From assembly GCF_016598535.1 (NCBI RefSeq), contig NZ_CP066779.1, forward strand, positions 1,178,001 to 1,242,000: a DNA stretch of 64,000 bases, written 5' to 3'. The first letter of the stretch is position 1. Every line of letters starts with the position of its first letter. A program made the position numbers and the translations under genes. Source of the DNA: Rhodococcus sp. P-2. GTDB taxonomy: Bacteria > Actinomycetota > Actinomycetes > Mycobacteriales > Mycobacteriaceae. Shown here in pieces: positions 36,807 through 45,937 of this stretch. The notes under the pieces are model-generated. The model was not told the origin of the DNA. It saw only the letters and a program-made list of their open reading frames with translations, and made no database searches.

Positions 36807-37939
36807 CCCTTCACCGCACTTCGTCCCGACAACGGCATGTGCATCACGTCTGCACTTGCTGTCGCCGCCGCGGAGTCACCGCCGAGGATGGTGGTCAACG
36901 CATTCTCCGCCCGATCGATCCACTCGGACTTGATGATCCGGCGGGTCTGCGTCGCGCGCATGAAATCGTCGAGTGCTTGCATGGTGGTCCATCGCGGCTC
37001 GAACCCCAGTTCGCTGCGCATGCGAGTGGTGTCGAGTCCGCAGCCGAATCGGAAGTACTCGAGTTGCTCGTCGGTGTAGAGCCTCATGGACGATCCCACC
37101 AATGCGCTCCCGACGCTGCGGAACAGAGCGAGCGGCATGGGAACTTCCACGCGTCCTGCCCGGCGGATCGCCTGCGACATCATCACCACTCCGTCGCCGG
37201 CGATGTTGTACGTACCCGAGGCGTGGCCGATGGTCGCCTTCTCCAACGCTGCGAGCGCATCCTCGACGTGGAGCAATTGCAGGCGCGCGTTGCGGCCGAC
37301 GATGGTCGGCACGAGCGGGGCGGTGACGTAGTGGCCGACGGTCGCAGTCAGCTGAGGTCCGATCAACGGCGCCAACCGCAAAATCCCGACCGAGATGTCC
37401 GGGCGCCGACGCCCCATTCCGCGAAGGTATCCCTCGATCTCGAGACTGTCGCGGGCATATCCGCCCGGCGGCCGGCGGCGCGCACTCATTTCTTCGGTGA
37501 ACTGAGCGGGATCCTTCGCACTGCACCCGTAGACGACCGAAGCCGAGCGCAGGACCACCTTGCGAACCGTCGGAGCTTTCTGGCAGACCGCGAACAGTTG
37601 CATGGCGCCGATGACGTTCATGTCCTTCATCGCGGCGCGGCTGCCGGCTTTGGGGGCTTTCTGAAGCGTCGACGCGTGCACGACGGTGTCGACCTCGGCG
37701 TTTCGGATCACTTTGCCGATCAGCGGATTGCGGATGTCTGCTCGCACGAATTCCGCGCGGCCCATCCTGCGCATCATGTCCTTGCTCGGACTGACGGCGT
37801 CGACGGCGATGACACGCTCGATCGACGGATTCTGCGCAAGCCTGGTCACCAGGTACCCGCCGAGGAATCTGCTCGCCCCGGTCACCAGTACGACGCGAGG
37901 CGTCGTGCCCCCTGAAGTGTTGTCACCTTCAACCACCAA
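36803..37939 (-). CDS. NAD-dependent epimerase/dehydratase-family protein (GalE2-like)
   Basis: The 378-aa protein has an extended-SDR Rossmann fold (VLVTGASRFLGGYL, 17-30; D47 in VIAVDAV) and RSASVVYG. At the catalytic site it reads Y161-A-R-D-S165, so the usual lysine of YxxxK is replaced. Epimerase activity is therefore doubtful; it may bind nucleotide only. It matches Rv0501. The start is a TTG at 37939 or the next codon, GTG 37936, behind GGGGG. Confidence 0.8.
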   Translation of the reverse strand: MVVEGDNTSGGTTPRVVLVTGASRFLGGYLVTRLAQNPSIERVIAVDAVSPSKDMMRRMGRAEFVRADIRNPLIGKVIRNAEVDTVVHASTLQKAPKAGSRAAMKDMNVIGAMQLFAVCQKAPTVRKVVLRSASVVYGCSAKDPAQFTEEMSARRRPPGGYARDSLEIEGYLRGMGRRRPDISVGILRLAPLIGPQLTATVGHYVTAPLVPTIVGRNARLQLLHVEDALAALEKATIGHASGTYNIAGDGVVMMSQAIRRAGRVEVPMPLALFRSVGSALVGSSMRLYTDEQLEYFRFGCGLDTTRMRSELGFEPRWTTMQALDDFMRATQTRRIIKSEWIDRAENALTTILGGDSAAATASADVMHMPLSGRSAVKG

Positions 37940-38107
37940 GTACCCCCATATCCAGTAGAAACGCGCTCTGCCGAAGCGTCCCTCCCGCGATTTTCCCCCA
38001 CTTTACGGGCAGAGGGGGTCCCGCGCTGACTACCCAAAATTCGGCCATTCAAGACAAACCGCCCAGCCGATGAGACGCGGCACACATCGCTTCCCCCGAA
38101 TATGCTG

Positions 38108-38141
38108 ATGCCCGCCACCCCGGAAGGGGCGGCGGGCATCA
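38108..38141 (-). terminator. Hairpin terminator after the 33-aa gene
   Basis: GATGCCCGCC...GGCGGGCATC with an inner CCCC/GGGG pairing gives a 15-position stem around a TTCC loop, 12 bases after the stop at 38153. There is no T-tract. The 213-base gap 37940-38152 also carries the promoter for the GalE2-like gene. Confidence 0.65.
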
Positions 38142-38152
38142 ACAGGTACTGC

Positions 38153-38254
38153 TTATTTACCGAGTTTCCTGCGCTGTACTCGGGTACGACGAAGCAGCTT
38201 GCGGTGCTTCTTCTTCGACATGCGCTTGCGACGCTTCTTGATCACTGAACCCAT
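38153..38254 (-). CDS. 33-aa basic AURKAIP1/COX24-like (bS22-type) ribosomal protein
   Basis: A 34-codon frame encodes [20 protein letters not shown] followed by [13 protein letters not shown]. More than half the residues are Lys or Arg. This is the actinobacterial AURKAIP1/COX24-domain peptide (Rv0500B), shown in mycobacterial ribosome structures as the small-subunit protein bS22. The ATG at 38254 has GAGGG ten bases upstream, and a hairpin terminator follows. It is easily missed because of its size. Confidence 0.9.
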
Positions 38255-38498
38255 AGCGGGTGTCCCTCACGTTCTTCTCTAGCGTTCCTGCGCACGCCGG
38301 TCACGTACGCCTGCGCCAAGCAATTGGCGCCTGGCCCTCGTTTTAACTAGCTCAGCGCCTTACGACACCAGCTTGCTGGTACGACAGTGACTCATCGTAC
38401 CGGTGTGGAGTCACTCGGCATAAACCGAGCCTCCGGCACAGCAACCGCTGTGCCCGCGACTCGGCTCACGCCGAGGTCATCCTCCTCGAACCGGCTGG
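38255..38498. promoter_or_regulatory. Hairpin-rich intergenic region upstream of the 33-aa gene
   Basis: This 244-base stretch holds no gene but at least four inverted repeats: GCGCCAA-GCAA-TTGGCGC (38313-38330), a GGTACGA...TCGTACC arm pair around 38375-38402, CTCGGC-TCAC-GCCGAG (38460-38475) and CCGGCTG-GT-CAGCCGG (38491-38506, running into the HTH gene's last codons). Some probably end the HTH transcript; the rest would lie in the leader of the ribosomal-protein mRNA. Confidence 0.5.
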
Positions 38499-38735
38499 TC
38501 AGCCGGCATCGAAGTACGAGGTTTCGAGGTAATCGTGCACTGCCTTCGCATGTACACGGAACGAACGACCCACTCGTACAGCGGGCAATTCGCCACTGTG
38601 TACCAACCGGTACACAGTCATTTTCGACACCCTCATCAAAGTTGCTACCTCAGCAACAGTGAGGAATTGCGTGCCGGCCACTGCCGGCTTTCCGTCGTGG
38701 GACGAACCCATGGACGGCTTGTTTGCAGACACCAT
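38499..38735 (-). CDS. Excisionase-type helix-turn-helix protein
   Basis: The 78-aa protein is a MerR/excisionase-fold DNA-binding domain: QFLTVAEVATLMRVSKMTVY, then RLVHSGELPAVRVGRSFRVH. It matches Rv0500A, conserved next to proC in mycolic-acid bacteria and not linked to phage genes, so it is a housekeeping regulator or nucleoid factor rather than an excisionase. I chose the ATG at 38735 with GGAGG eleven bases upstream; an in-frame start at 38795 is possible. Confidence 0.85.
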   Translation of the reverse strand: MVSANKPSMGSSHDGKPAVAGTQFLTVAEVATLMRVSKMTVYRLVHSGELPAVRVGRSFRVHAKAVHDYLETSYFDAG

Positions 38736-38861
38736 TAATCCACATACCTCCAGCACGACTCGCGCCGCCGGCTTCCCCTCCGGCGGAACAGACACGTACG
38801 TACTAAGTCGAGCTTAGCTGTACTGGTGGGGTTAAAGCGACGGGTGTGGCTAAACGGACGA

Positions 38862-39677
38862 CTATTCCGCAGCTGCACCCATCGCGGCCGAACGCGACTT
38901 CGCGGCATCCAAGGCATCGAAGAACGCCGTCCGCAGGCCGCCCGCTTCGAGCTGACGCAGTGCTGCAGCCGTCGTTCCGCCCGGTGACGTCACCGCGGCG
39001 CGAAGATCCGTCGCACTGTCGCCGGTGCGATCGAGCATCGCTGCGGAACCGACCATCGTCTGCACCACCAATTCGGTGGCGACCGGGCGTGTCAGGCCGA
39101 GACCGACTCCCGCGTCGATCATCGCTTCGGCAACGAGGAAGAAGTAGGCCGGGCCGGAACCGGAGACAGCAGTGACCGCGTCGATCTGCGATTCGGGAAC
39201 CGTCACCACCTTGCCGACGCTGCCGAGGATGCCGCGTACGAGCTCGAGATGCTCGGCCTTGACGTGGCGTCCGGGTGACAGGACGCTCACGCCCTCTCCC
39301 ACCAACATGGGGGTGTTCGGCATGACCCGGACGACCGGAAAGCCTGCGGGCAGACGAGTTTCGAAGAACCCGGTGGGGATTCCCGCCGCGAGAGAAACGA
39401 TCAGCTGCTCGAGGTCACCGTCCAGATCGACCTTCGTCAACGCGGTGAGGGCTGATTCGACGTCGTTCGGCTTGACCGCGATGACGATGACGTCTGCACC
39501 CTCGGCTGCGTCCGCGACCGAACTGACTCGAATCGAGTATTCGGCAATCAATTCGTCTGCGCGAGGCTGATACTGCTCCGCGACAACCAGATCCTTGATG
39601 GCGTGGCCGGCCTGCAACAGCCCGGAAATCAGCGCCTCGCCGATCTTGCCGCCACCGATAATCGCAATTCTTGTCAT
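38862..39677 (-). CDS. proC: Pyrroline-5-carboxylate reductase
   Basis: The 271-aa protein performs the last step of proline synthesis. It has an N-terminal Rossmann motif RIAIIGGGKIGEALISGLL (3-21) and the ProC signature near 215-240 (DLRAAVTSPGGTTAAALRQL). It matches Rv0500. The gene has 34 bases to the thioesterase gene upstream and may share its transcript. Confidence 0.94.
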   Translation of the reverse strand: MTRIAIIGGGKIGEALISGLLQAGHAIKDLVVAEQYQPRADELIAEYSIRVSSVADAAEGADVIVIAVKPNDVESALTALTKVDLDGDLEQLIVSLAAGIPTGFFETRLPAGFPVVRVMPNTPMLVGEGVSVLSPGRHVKAEHLELVRGILGSVGKVVTVPESQIDAVTAVSGSGPAYFFLVAEAMIDAGVGLGLTRPVATELVVQTMVGSAAMLDRTGDSATDLRAAVTSPGGTTAAALRQLEAGGLRTAFFDALDAAKSRSAAMGAAAE

Positions 39678-39711
39678 GGCGAACAGCCTGCCACGACCGC
39701 AGCGATCGACC

Positions 39712-40557
39712 CTAGCGGGGCATCATCGCCAATTGACGACTCTGTACGACGACTGCGCCCGCCGAATCGAGAACAGCATGATCCTCTTCGAACCACGTGC
39801 TGCCCAGAACATCCGAGCTTGCCCGCACGCGAAGCCATCCCGGCGTCGGTAGTCGGCGCAGGTACGTCGTCAACTGCACGGTCGGCGCCCACCCGAACAG
39901 GCCACGGTTCATCGTCACCGGCGCGCTGATGTCACCGGCCATGATCGCGAACAGCACGGCGGTGTCGAGGTCGTTTTCGTCCTCGGGTCGAGGACGAACC
40001 CACATCCTGACCTCGGCCTCGCCTTGGCTCCCGGTGAGGAAGTGCGCCGAGGTGGTGTCGATCCTCATGTCGCAGCCCTGCCCGACGTGCACGACCTGCG
40101 CCATCGGGTGATCGCCGATGACTGCCACCGCACTCTCCGGCGGTTCCGGTGACATGTCGTCGATCGACGAGGCCGTGACGAAGGTGGGATCGCCGTCATC
40201 GGGGAATCCGAGCGTGACCGCCGCGCGAACAGCGCTGCGGCCCGCCTGGCTCAACTCGACGTCGAACAACGCGACCTGGCGTCCCTGCTTTCGGACGATC
40301 ACCTCCAGTTCGACTTCACCCGGATCGGGCGCTGACAGATAGTTGGCGCTCACCGCGAGTGGCTGCATCTTCACCAGCGAGTCGTTCTCACCTGCGCCGT
40401 CTCGCAGACATTGACGCGCGGCAGCGGCGCACACAGCCATCATGGAGCCGCCGTGCACTTTCGGCCCGATGGTCCAGATCGGATCGATCGTTGCGGTGTA
40501 TCGCCCGTCGCCGAGCGAGGTGAGGCGATTGAGATCTTGAAAGGGGCTGGTGCTCAT
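39712..40557 (-). CDS. Acyl-CoA thioesterase II-like (double hotdog) protein
   Basis: The 281-aa protein has two hotdog repeats; the N-terminal one shows KVHGGSMMAVCAAAARQ and the C-terminal one ends FEEDHAVLDSAGAVVVQSRQ, the layout of TesB-like actinobacterial thioesterases. It would hydrolyse acyl-CoA. The ATG at 40557 overlaps the MerR gene's stop by one base (TGATG), so regulator and enzyme form a pair. Confidence 0.8.
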   Translation of the reverse strand: MSTSPFQDLNRLTSLGDGRYTATIDPIWTIGPKVHGGSMMAVCAAAARQCLRDGAGENDSLVKMQPLAVSANYLSAPDPGEVELEVIVRKQGRQVALFDVELSQAGRSAVRAAVTLGFPDDGDPTFVTASSIDDMSPEPPESAVAVIGDHPMAQVVHVGQGCDMRIDTTSAHFLTGSQGEAEVRMWVRPRPEDENDLDTAVLFAIMAGDISAPVTMNRGLFGWAPTVQLTTYLRRLPTPGWLRVRASSDVLGSTWFEEDHAVLDSAGAVVVQSRQLAMMPR

Positions 40558-41207
40558 CAATTTTCCTGTTCGGTGCTGTCTCGGTGTTGCGAGAAATGTC
40601 GTGCGGCCAAGTCTTGGTGCGCCAAGCGTCGTAAAGCTGTCAGAACGGGTTCGTACATGGCGGTTCCGAGGACGGCATATCGGATGCCGTCCTCCGTCGT
40701 GCTGGTGGGCATCAGCTCGATTTCCACCTCGGCAATCCCTCGGATGTGGTCACCGTAAGCCTGCAAGCGCTCGTCCGAGAGACTCAGTCCTGCGTCCTCG
40801 AGGCCGATCAGTGCCCGCTCGAGGTGAGCGACCGCCACGTACCTCGGCTCGAAGACTTGACCGAGAAACTCCAGAACCTTGCGAGCTCTGGGGAACTCTG
40901 GATCCGGTTCAGGTTCGACGTACGGCGGTAGTTGCGCGATTGCGCGGCCGAACGTCTCGAATTCGGATCGCTCGTCACTGTCCACCAGTTCGAGCACCGC
41001 GCGAATCCTCGGAATCGCGAGTCCCGCCCCGGCCAGGGCTCTGATCAACGCGAGTCGCCGCACGTGCTGTTCGCCGTACCTCGCTCCCGTTGCGCTGGTC
41101 GGCTCACCAGGCATCAGCAGACCTTCACGGAGGTAGTACTTGATCGTGGCCAGCGCGACACCGGACTGCGCGGCCAGTTCGGAAACCTTCACCGCTCCTC
41201 CGTCCAT
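40557..41207 (-). CDS. MerR-family transcriptional regulator
   Basis: The 216-aa protein has a MerR winged helix (VKVSELAAQSGVALATIKYY, then LREGLLMPGEPTSATGARYG) and a C-terminal helical region with no obvious metal or drug site. The ATG at 41207 has no ribosome binding site; a GTG at 41192 is four bases after GGAGG and gives the typical N-terminus, so either may be used. A palindrome lies 22 bases upstream. Confidence 0.85.
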   Translation of the reverse strand: MDGGAVKVSELAAQSGVALATIKYYLREGLLMPGEPTSATGARYGEQHVRRLALIRALAGAGLAIPRIRAVLELVDSDERSEFETFGRAIAQLPPYVEPEPDPEFPRARKVLEFLGQVFEPRYVAVAHLERALIGLEDAGLSLSDERLQAYGDHIRGIAEVEIELMPTSTTEDGIRYAVLGTAMYEPVLTALRRLAHQDLAARHFSQHRDSTEQEN

Positions 41208-41229
41208 CCGATTCGCTTCGGCCTACTAC

Positions 41230-41248
41230 TGGATAGTGATGCTATCCA
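41230..41248. promoter_or_regulatory. MerR-type operator palindrome
   Basis: TGGATAG-TGATG-CTATCCA is a perfect 7-base inverted repeat with a 5-base centre, 19 bp in all, in the 140-base gap between the MerR gene (minus) and the TetR gene (plus). The size fits a MerR site inside a 19-bp promoter spacer. Confidence 0.6.
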
Positions 41249-41347
41249 ATGGCGGCCGAGCCCCGATGAGGAGGACGTGCCTTGCGCTAGGGTTGAACCC
41301 TCTTTGCGCACACCACCAGAAATTTCCGAACGGAGCGAACAGGCGGA

Positions 41348-41971
41348 ATGACGGATTTGCAGTCGGAGGCTCAGCCCGACGAACAGTGGCGCATCGTCGA
41401 ACCACTGACGCTGACTCCCCTGCTCACCGCCGCACTCGAGGTCTTCCACGAACTCGGTTACCACGGAGCGTCGGTTCGTGACATCGCAAAACGCGCCGGC
41501 GTCACCGTGCCGACGCTGTATTACCACCACGGCAACAAACAGGGCATCCTCGTCGCGCTGATGGAACCGGGCATCGAGAACGTCACCGCACGCGCGAGCG
41601 CTGCGGTCGACGCTGCCGGACCGTCGCCGACGGCACAGTTCGGCAATCTCATCGAGGCGTGTGTTCTGCACATGACCAGTCGCTCCGACATAGCCTTCCT
41701 CGATTCCGAACTGCGGTACCTCGAGGAAGCGGAACGAAAGAGCTACGCCGCCAAACGAAAGAAGCTCGAGAACCTACTCGTCGACGTGCTGACGGCAGGC
41801 GTCCAGAGCGGTGAGTTCACGGTCCCCGACATCACCGGAACGGGCCGCGCACTGCTGGGCATGTGTCAGTCCGTCGTCCTCTGGTATCGACTCGACGGAC
41901 CGCAGACTCCGCGCGAAGTCAGTGTTCTCTATCGCGAGATAGGGCTGAAAGCCGTCGGTGTCACTGCGTGA
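41348..41971 (+). CDS. TetR-family regulator upstream of lipid-storage genes
   Basis: The 207-aa protein has a TetR helix-turn-helix (GASVRDIAKRAGVTVPTLYY, then HHGNKQGILVALM) and a helical ligand domain with the YAAKRKKLENLLVDVL segment seen in fatty-acid responsive members. It lies 159 bases before the WS/DGAT gene in the same direction and may control it, with an acyl-CoA as possible ligand (inference). Confidence 0.88.
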   Translation: MTDLQSEAQPDEQWRIVEPLTLTPLLTAALEVFHELGYHGASVRDIAKRAGVTVPTLYYHHGNKQGILVALMEPGIENVTARASAAVDAAGPSPTAQFGNLIEACVLHMTSRSDIAFLDSELRYLEEAERKSYAAKRKKLENLLVDVLTAGVQSGEFTVPDITGTGRALLGMCQSVVLWYRLDGPQTPREVSVLYREIGLKAVGVTA

Positions 41972-42130
41972 GCGCTGGTCGAATTTCCAGTCATGTCCGA
42001 TTAGCCCTTAACTGACGAACGTCACACCTGTCGGCTGACACCGAAACCGGGACGCGCCCACGGTCACGGGTCCACACTGAGAAGCAGAGATGCGCGGGGT
42101 GGATCCGCAGACCGAGGGAGTTCTTGACGT

Positions 42131-43597
42131 ATGGCCAACAGCAATCCATTTGTTCCTCCGAGCGCGGTCGACGTCGACCTTTCCGCGGTTGCCTGGGGGG
42201 CGAACCGCACGATGTCCGACTTCGAGACGGGAATGTGGCGGATGGAAGAGGCGCAGCCGCAACTGCGCTCACCGATCGTTGCGGTCGAGGTTCTCGATCG
42301 TGCCCCGGATTGGGACCGGCTGCTCGACGCGGTCGAGTGGGCATCGCACGTGGTTCCGCGTATTCGTATGCGCGCGGTGGAACCGGCGATGCAACTGGGC
42401 AATCCGGTGTGGTCGGTTGATCCCGAGTTCGACATCGGCTACCACCTACGACGCGTCCGCTTGCCCGCGCCGGCGGACTTCGATCACGCGCTGCGCATGT
42501 GTCGTCACCTTGCGACCGAACCTTTCGACAAGGCTCGACCGCCGTGGAGCGCGCTGCTCATCGAAGGTCTCGACGACGGTCGTGCCGTGTTCGTGGTCAA
42601 GACTCACCACTCCATCACCGACGGCATGGGCGGCATCCAGATGATGACGCTCCTGCACAGCCGTCGCCCGGACCCCACCCCGAACAAGCCCGACCGCACG
42701 CCGCCTGCTCCTGAGCACCTGTCGTCGGTAGGCGCCTTCGGCGAGGAGGTCGTCAGCGAGATCCGGCGTGCGCCCTCCCGTATCGCCAAGCTGGTCCGCG
42801 GCGCCACCAATGTTGCGACCACGGCGATCTCGAGTCCGTTCAGCACCGCTTCCGAGGTCCTCGGCTACGCCAATTCACTCCGCAAGATCGTCACTCCCCC
42901 AGCTCGTTCCGGTTCCCCTCTTCTCCACGATCGTGGTCTCGGACGGTGGTTCGGAACTCTCGAAGTGGGTGTTCCCGAACTCAAGGCCGGAGCGAAGGCT
43001 GCCGGTGGTTCACTCAACGACGCCTACGTCGCCGCCCTGCTCGGCGGTTTCCGTCGCTACCACGAGTCGTTCGGACAATCCGTCGAGAGCATCCCGATGG
43101 GTATGCCCATCAGCATGCGCACCGGCGCGGACGCCAACGGCGGCAACCGGTTTGCAGCCGTTCGCTTCAACGGTCCGGTCGCCGAGACGGATCCCGCCAA
43201 ACGCATCAGGCAGGTGCGGGAAATCGTTCTGGGTCTGCGTGAGGAACCGGCGTTGGACGCTCTCGACGTCGCCGCCCCGTTCCTCGCCCGCCTGCCGAAT
43301 TATCTACTCGCGAACTGGTATCTGTCCCAGTCGACAGGACTGGACCTGCAGGCGAGCAATGTCGCCGGCGTACCGGTACCGGTGTATCTCGCCGGAGCGA
43401 AGATCGAACGGATGTTCCCGTTCGGCCCGGCCCCCGGTTGCGCGGCAATGGCAACGCTGGTCTCCCACGTCGGAGTGTGCTGCATCGGAATCAATCTCGA
43501 CACCGCCGCGGTCACGAAGCCCGCACTGCTCATGCAGTGCTTGCAGGAGAGCCTCGACGAGATCGTGGCTCTCGGAGTCACAACGGAAGGTGCGTGA
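42131..43597 (+). CDS. Wax ester synthase/diacylglycerol acyltransferase (WS/DGAT)
   Basis: The 488-aa protein has the acyltransferase motif HHSITDG (159-165; H160 the expected base) and further family motifs in the C-terminal half (NDAYVAALLGGFRRYHE; SNVAGVPVPVYLAGAK). It esterifies diacylglycerol or fatty alcohol with acyl-CoA, giving triacylglycerol or wax ester. It resembles Rv2484c. GGGAG precedes the ATG. plsB follows after three bases. Confidence 0.9.
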   Translation: MANSNPFVPPSAVDVDLSAVAWGANRTMSDFETGMWRMEEAQPQLRSPIVAVEVLDRAPDWDRLLDAVEWASHVVPRIRMRAVEPAMQLGNPVWSVDPEFDIGYHLRRVRLPAPADFDHALRMCRHLATEPFDKARPPWSALLIEGLDDGRAVFVVKTHHSITDGMGGIQMMTLLHSRRPDPTPNKPDRTPPAPEHLSSVGAFGEEVVSEIRRAPSRIAKLVRGATNVATTAISSPFSTASEVLGYANSLRKIVTPPARSGSPLLHDRGLGRWFGTLEVGVPELKAGAKAAGGSLNDAYVAALLGGFRRYHESFGQSVESIPMGMPISMRTGADANGGNRFAAVRFNGPVAETDPAKRIRQVREIVLGLREEPALDALDVAAPFLARLPNYLLANWYLSQSTGLDLQASNVAGVPVPVYLAGAKIERMFPFGPAPGCAAMATLVSHVGVCCIGINLDTAAVTKPALLMQCLQESLDEIVALGVTTEGA

Positions 43598-43600
43598 GTC

Positions 43601-45937
43601 ATGAGCGAAAACACGACCAACCCGCGCGTGTACCTCACCGAAACCATGACAGAGGCCGAAGCCGGAGTGCTGCGAAAGTGGCTCGCCGACAAGGCGACCG
43701 CATCCGAAACTCGGCCGGTCACCGTCAACATCACCGACAAGACTCTGGCCGAACTGGCGGCACGGACCGACGACCCGATGCTCGCGCCGCTTCGCGTGGT
43801 GTGGATTCCGGACACCCATACCAAGCACAACGTCGCGGTGCGACTGCGTGACGCACTGGCACCACGCGATCCTCTCCACCCCGGACGCGGCGCACAACGC
43901 AGAACTCTGCGCACCGACCCGTCACGGTGCCAGGTCATCGAAGGCGAGCCGGCGCCACTGAGCGATCTCGAGCGTCGTCTCGAAAAGAGCGGTGGCGGTT
44001 CGCTACCCGAGTTCATCCGACGGCAGGCCGCCCTGGCGCTCGAGCGTGCCGAATTGGGCCTTCTGGGTGGCCAGTACAAGGTGTCGCGGTTCGTCGTCGA
44101 CGAGATCACCGACACCCGCCGGTTCGCCACCGAGGTCATGGCTCTGGCCGACCGCTTGAACATCGCCGTCGCCGAAGTCGACCGCCGCGCGCGTGAAGCT
44201 CTCGAAGAAATGGTTGCCACCCAGAGTCGCCAAGCCATCGCGGTGTGGGATCGTCTGGGGCGCTATTTCGCTCGCGCCTACAAGCTCGACGTGGACACGA
44301 GCCGGTTCGAGGAACTCCGTGAGCTGAACAAGGAACACTCACTGGTCTTCCTCCCCAGTCACCGTTCGTACCTCGATCCCCTCGTCCTGCGCCCGGCGTT
44401 GATCGCGAACGGCTTGCCGCTCAATCACGTCATGGGCGGCCTCAACATCAGCTTCTGGCCCATGGGCTCGATCCTCAAGCGCAGCGGCACCGTCTTCATT
44501 CGTCGAAGCATCGGCAACGACGAGGTCTACAAGTGGTCGATGCACGAGTACATGCGCTACCTGCTGACCAAGCGCTTCAATCTGGAGTGGTACATCGAAG
44601 GTGGGCGCGGGCGTACCGGGAAATTACGCCCGCCGCGCTTCGGTCTCCTGACCTACCTGACCAAGGCCTTTCAGGTCAGCGGCGCATCCGACGTGTATCT
44701 CGTCCCGGTCGCGCTGAGCTACGACCAGCTCTACGAGGTCGGGGCCATGGCTGCGGAGGCTCTCGGCGCCGAGAAGACACCGGAAGGCCTGCGCTGGATG
44801 GTGGGTTACGTACGCGCACAGGGAAAACGGAACGGTGTCGCACACGTGACCATCGGCCGGCCGCTCTCACTTGCGGACGCACTCAGCCAGGAAACCGATC
44901 AGCGCCTCGCCATTCAAAAGGCCGGCATCGAGGTGTGTCACCGCATCAACGAGGTCACACCGGTGACCGTGTCTTCGCTTGCGATGCTGGCGTTCCTCGG
45001 AATCGAAGACCGGGCGTTGACCGTTCGTGAGCTCACCGCGATCCTCACGCCGCTGTTCGGGTACATCACCGCGCGAAATCTTCCGATCGCCGGCGACGTC
45101 GAACTGTCCGATCCGCGCGTCATCGAGAAGGCGTTGCAGACACACGTCGATTCCGGTGTCCTCGAGCGCTTCGATCGCGGCGGCGAGCAGGTCTTCTACC
45201 TCGGCAAGGACCAGCACCTTGTCGCTGCCTTCTACCGCAACAACACAATTCACTTTCTCGTCGTGCGTGCCATCACCGAACTCGTACTCCAGGCAGCCGT
45301 CGAAGAACGGTTCGAGGATCCCATCGGGGACGGTTGGGCCGAGGCCAAGCGCATCCGCGATCTGTTGAAATTCGAGTTCTTCTTCAGCGATCGGGACACC
45401 TTCGAGCAGGAGATGCGGACCGAGCTGACCCTGATCGATCCCGAGTGGGAAACCGTCATGGCCGACGACAAACGAACCGAGCACATGATCGAGTCGGTGC
45501 GGCCGTACCTCGCGCACCGTGTGCTCCAACCGTTTCTCGAGGCGTACCAGGTTGTCGCCGATCAGCTTGTGCTTGCCCCGATTTCGACGTCGTTCGACGA
45601 GAAGTCCTTCGTCAGCAACTGCATCGACGTCGCACATCAGCGTCGCCTACGGCAGCAGATCGCCAGCAACGAATCGGTTTCCGGTGAATTGTTCGCCACT
45701 GCACTGAATTTGGCGCGCAACCGGAACTTGATCGAAGTCGACGACGACGGCGTCCGGGCCAGGCGCCTGGCATTCGCCGCGGAAATCAAGGTTCAGGTCG
45801 AGCGTCTGCGCCACCTCCGAGCACTCGCGCATGCACGGCTCGATCAGGTAGCCATGCCGGTGCCCGACGCCGCTGCAGTAGTCACCATTCCCGAAGCAAA
45901 CAGAGCGCCCGCCGCGAACGAGGAAGTAGGACTGTGA
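43601..45937 (+). CDS. plsB: Glycerol-3-phosphate acyltransferase (PlsB-type)
   Basis: The 778-aa protein has the acyltransferase motif SHRSYLD (H254-x4-D259), then GTVFIRRS, IEGGRGRTGKLRPP and VPVALSYDQLYE, the four PlsB blocks. It makes lysophosphatidate from glycerol-3-phosphate and acyl-CoA, the entry step for phospholipid and triacylglycerol. It matches Rv2482c (PlsB2) in size and setting. It is coupled to the next gene by a GTGA overlap. Confidence 0.92.
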   Translation: MSENTTNPRVYLTETMTEAEAGVLRKWLADKATASETRPVTVNITDKTLAELAARTDDPMLAPLRVVWIPDTHTKHNVAVRLRDALAPRDPLHPGRGAQRRTLRTDPSRCQVIEGEPAPLSDLERRLEKSGGGSLPEFIRRQAALALERAELGLLGGQYKVSRFVVDEITDTRRFATEVMALADRLNIAVAEVDRRAREALEEMVATQSRQAIAVWDRLGRYFARAYKLDVDTSRFEELRELNKEHSLVFLPSHRSYLDPLVLRPALIANGLPLNHVMGGLNISFWPMGSILKRSGTVFIRRSIGNDEVYKWSMHEYMRYLLTKRFNLEWYIEGGRGRTGKLRPPRFGLLTYLTKAFQVSGASDVYLVPVALSYDQLYEVGAMAAEALGAEKTPEGLRWMVGYVRAQGKRNGVAHVTIGRPLSLADALSQETDQRLAIQKAGIEVCHRINEVTPVTVSSLAMLAFLGIEDRALTVRELTAILTPLFGYITARNLPIAGDVELSDPRVIEKALQTHVDSGVLERFDRGGEQVFYLGKDQHLVAAFYRNNTIHFLVVRAITELVLQAAVEERFEDPIGDGWAEAKRIRDLLKFEFFFSDRDTFEQEMRTELTLIDPEWETVMADDKRTEHMIESVRPYLAHRVLQPFLEAYQVVADQLVLAPISTSFDEKSFVSNCIDVAHQRRLRQQIASNESVSGELFATALNLARNRNLIEVDDDGVRARRLAFAAEIKVQVERLRHLRALAHARLDQVAMPVPDAAAVVTIPEANRAPAANEEVGL

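Noticed and set aside
38499-38735. Phage excisionase
   Set aside because: The protein has an excisionase-type fold, but there is no integrase or phage gene, and a homologue is conserved beside proC in mycobacteria.
41972-42130. Insertion-element scars at the edge of the lipid-storage module
   Set aside because: No transposase, terminal inverted repeat, target duplication or tRNA was seen at either edge (41.2 or 47.4 kb). The different gene order may be ancestral.
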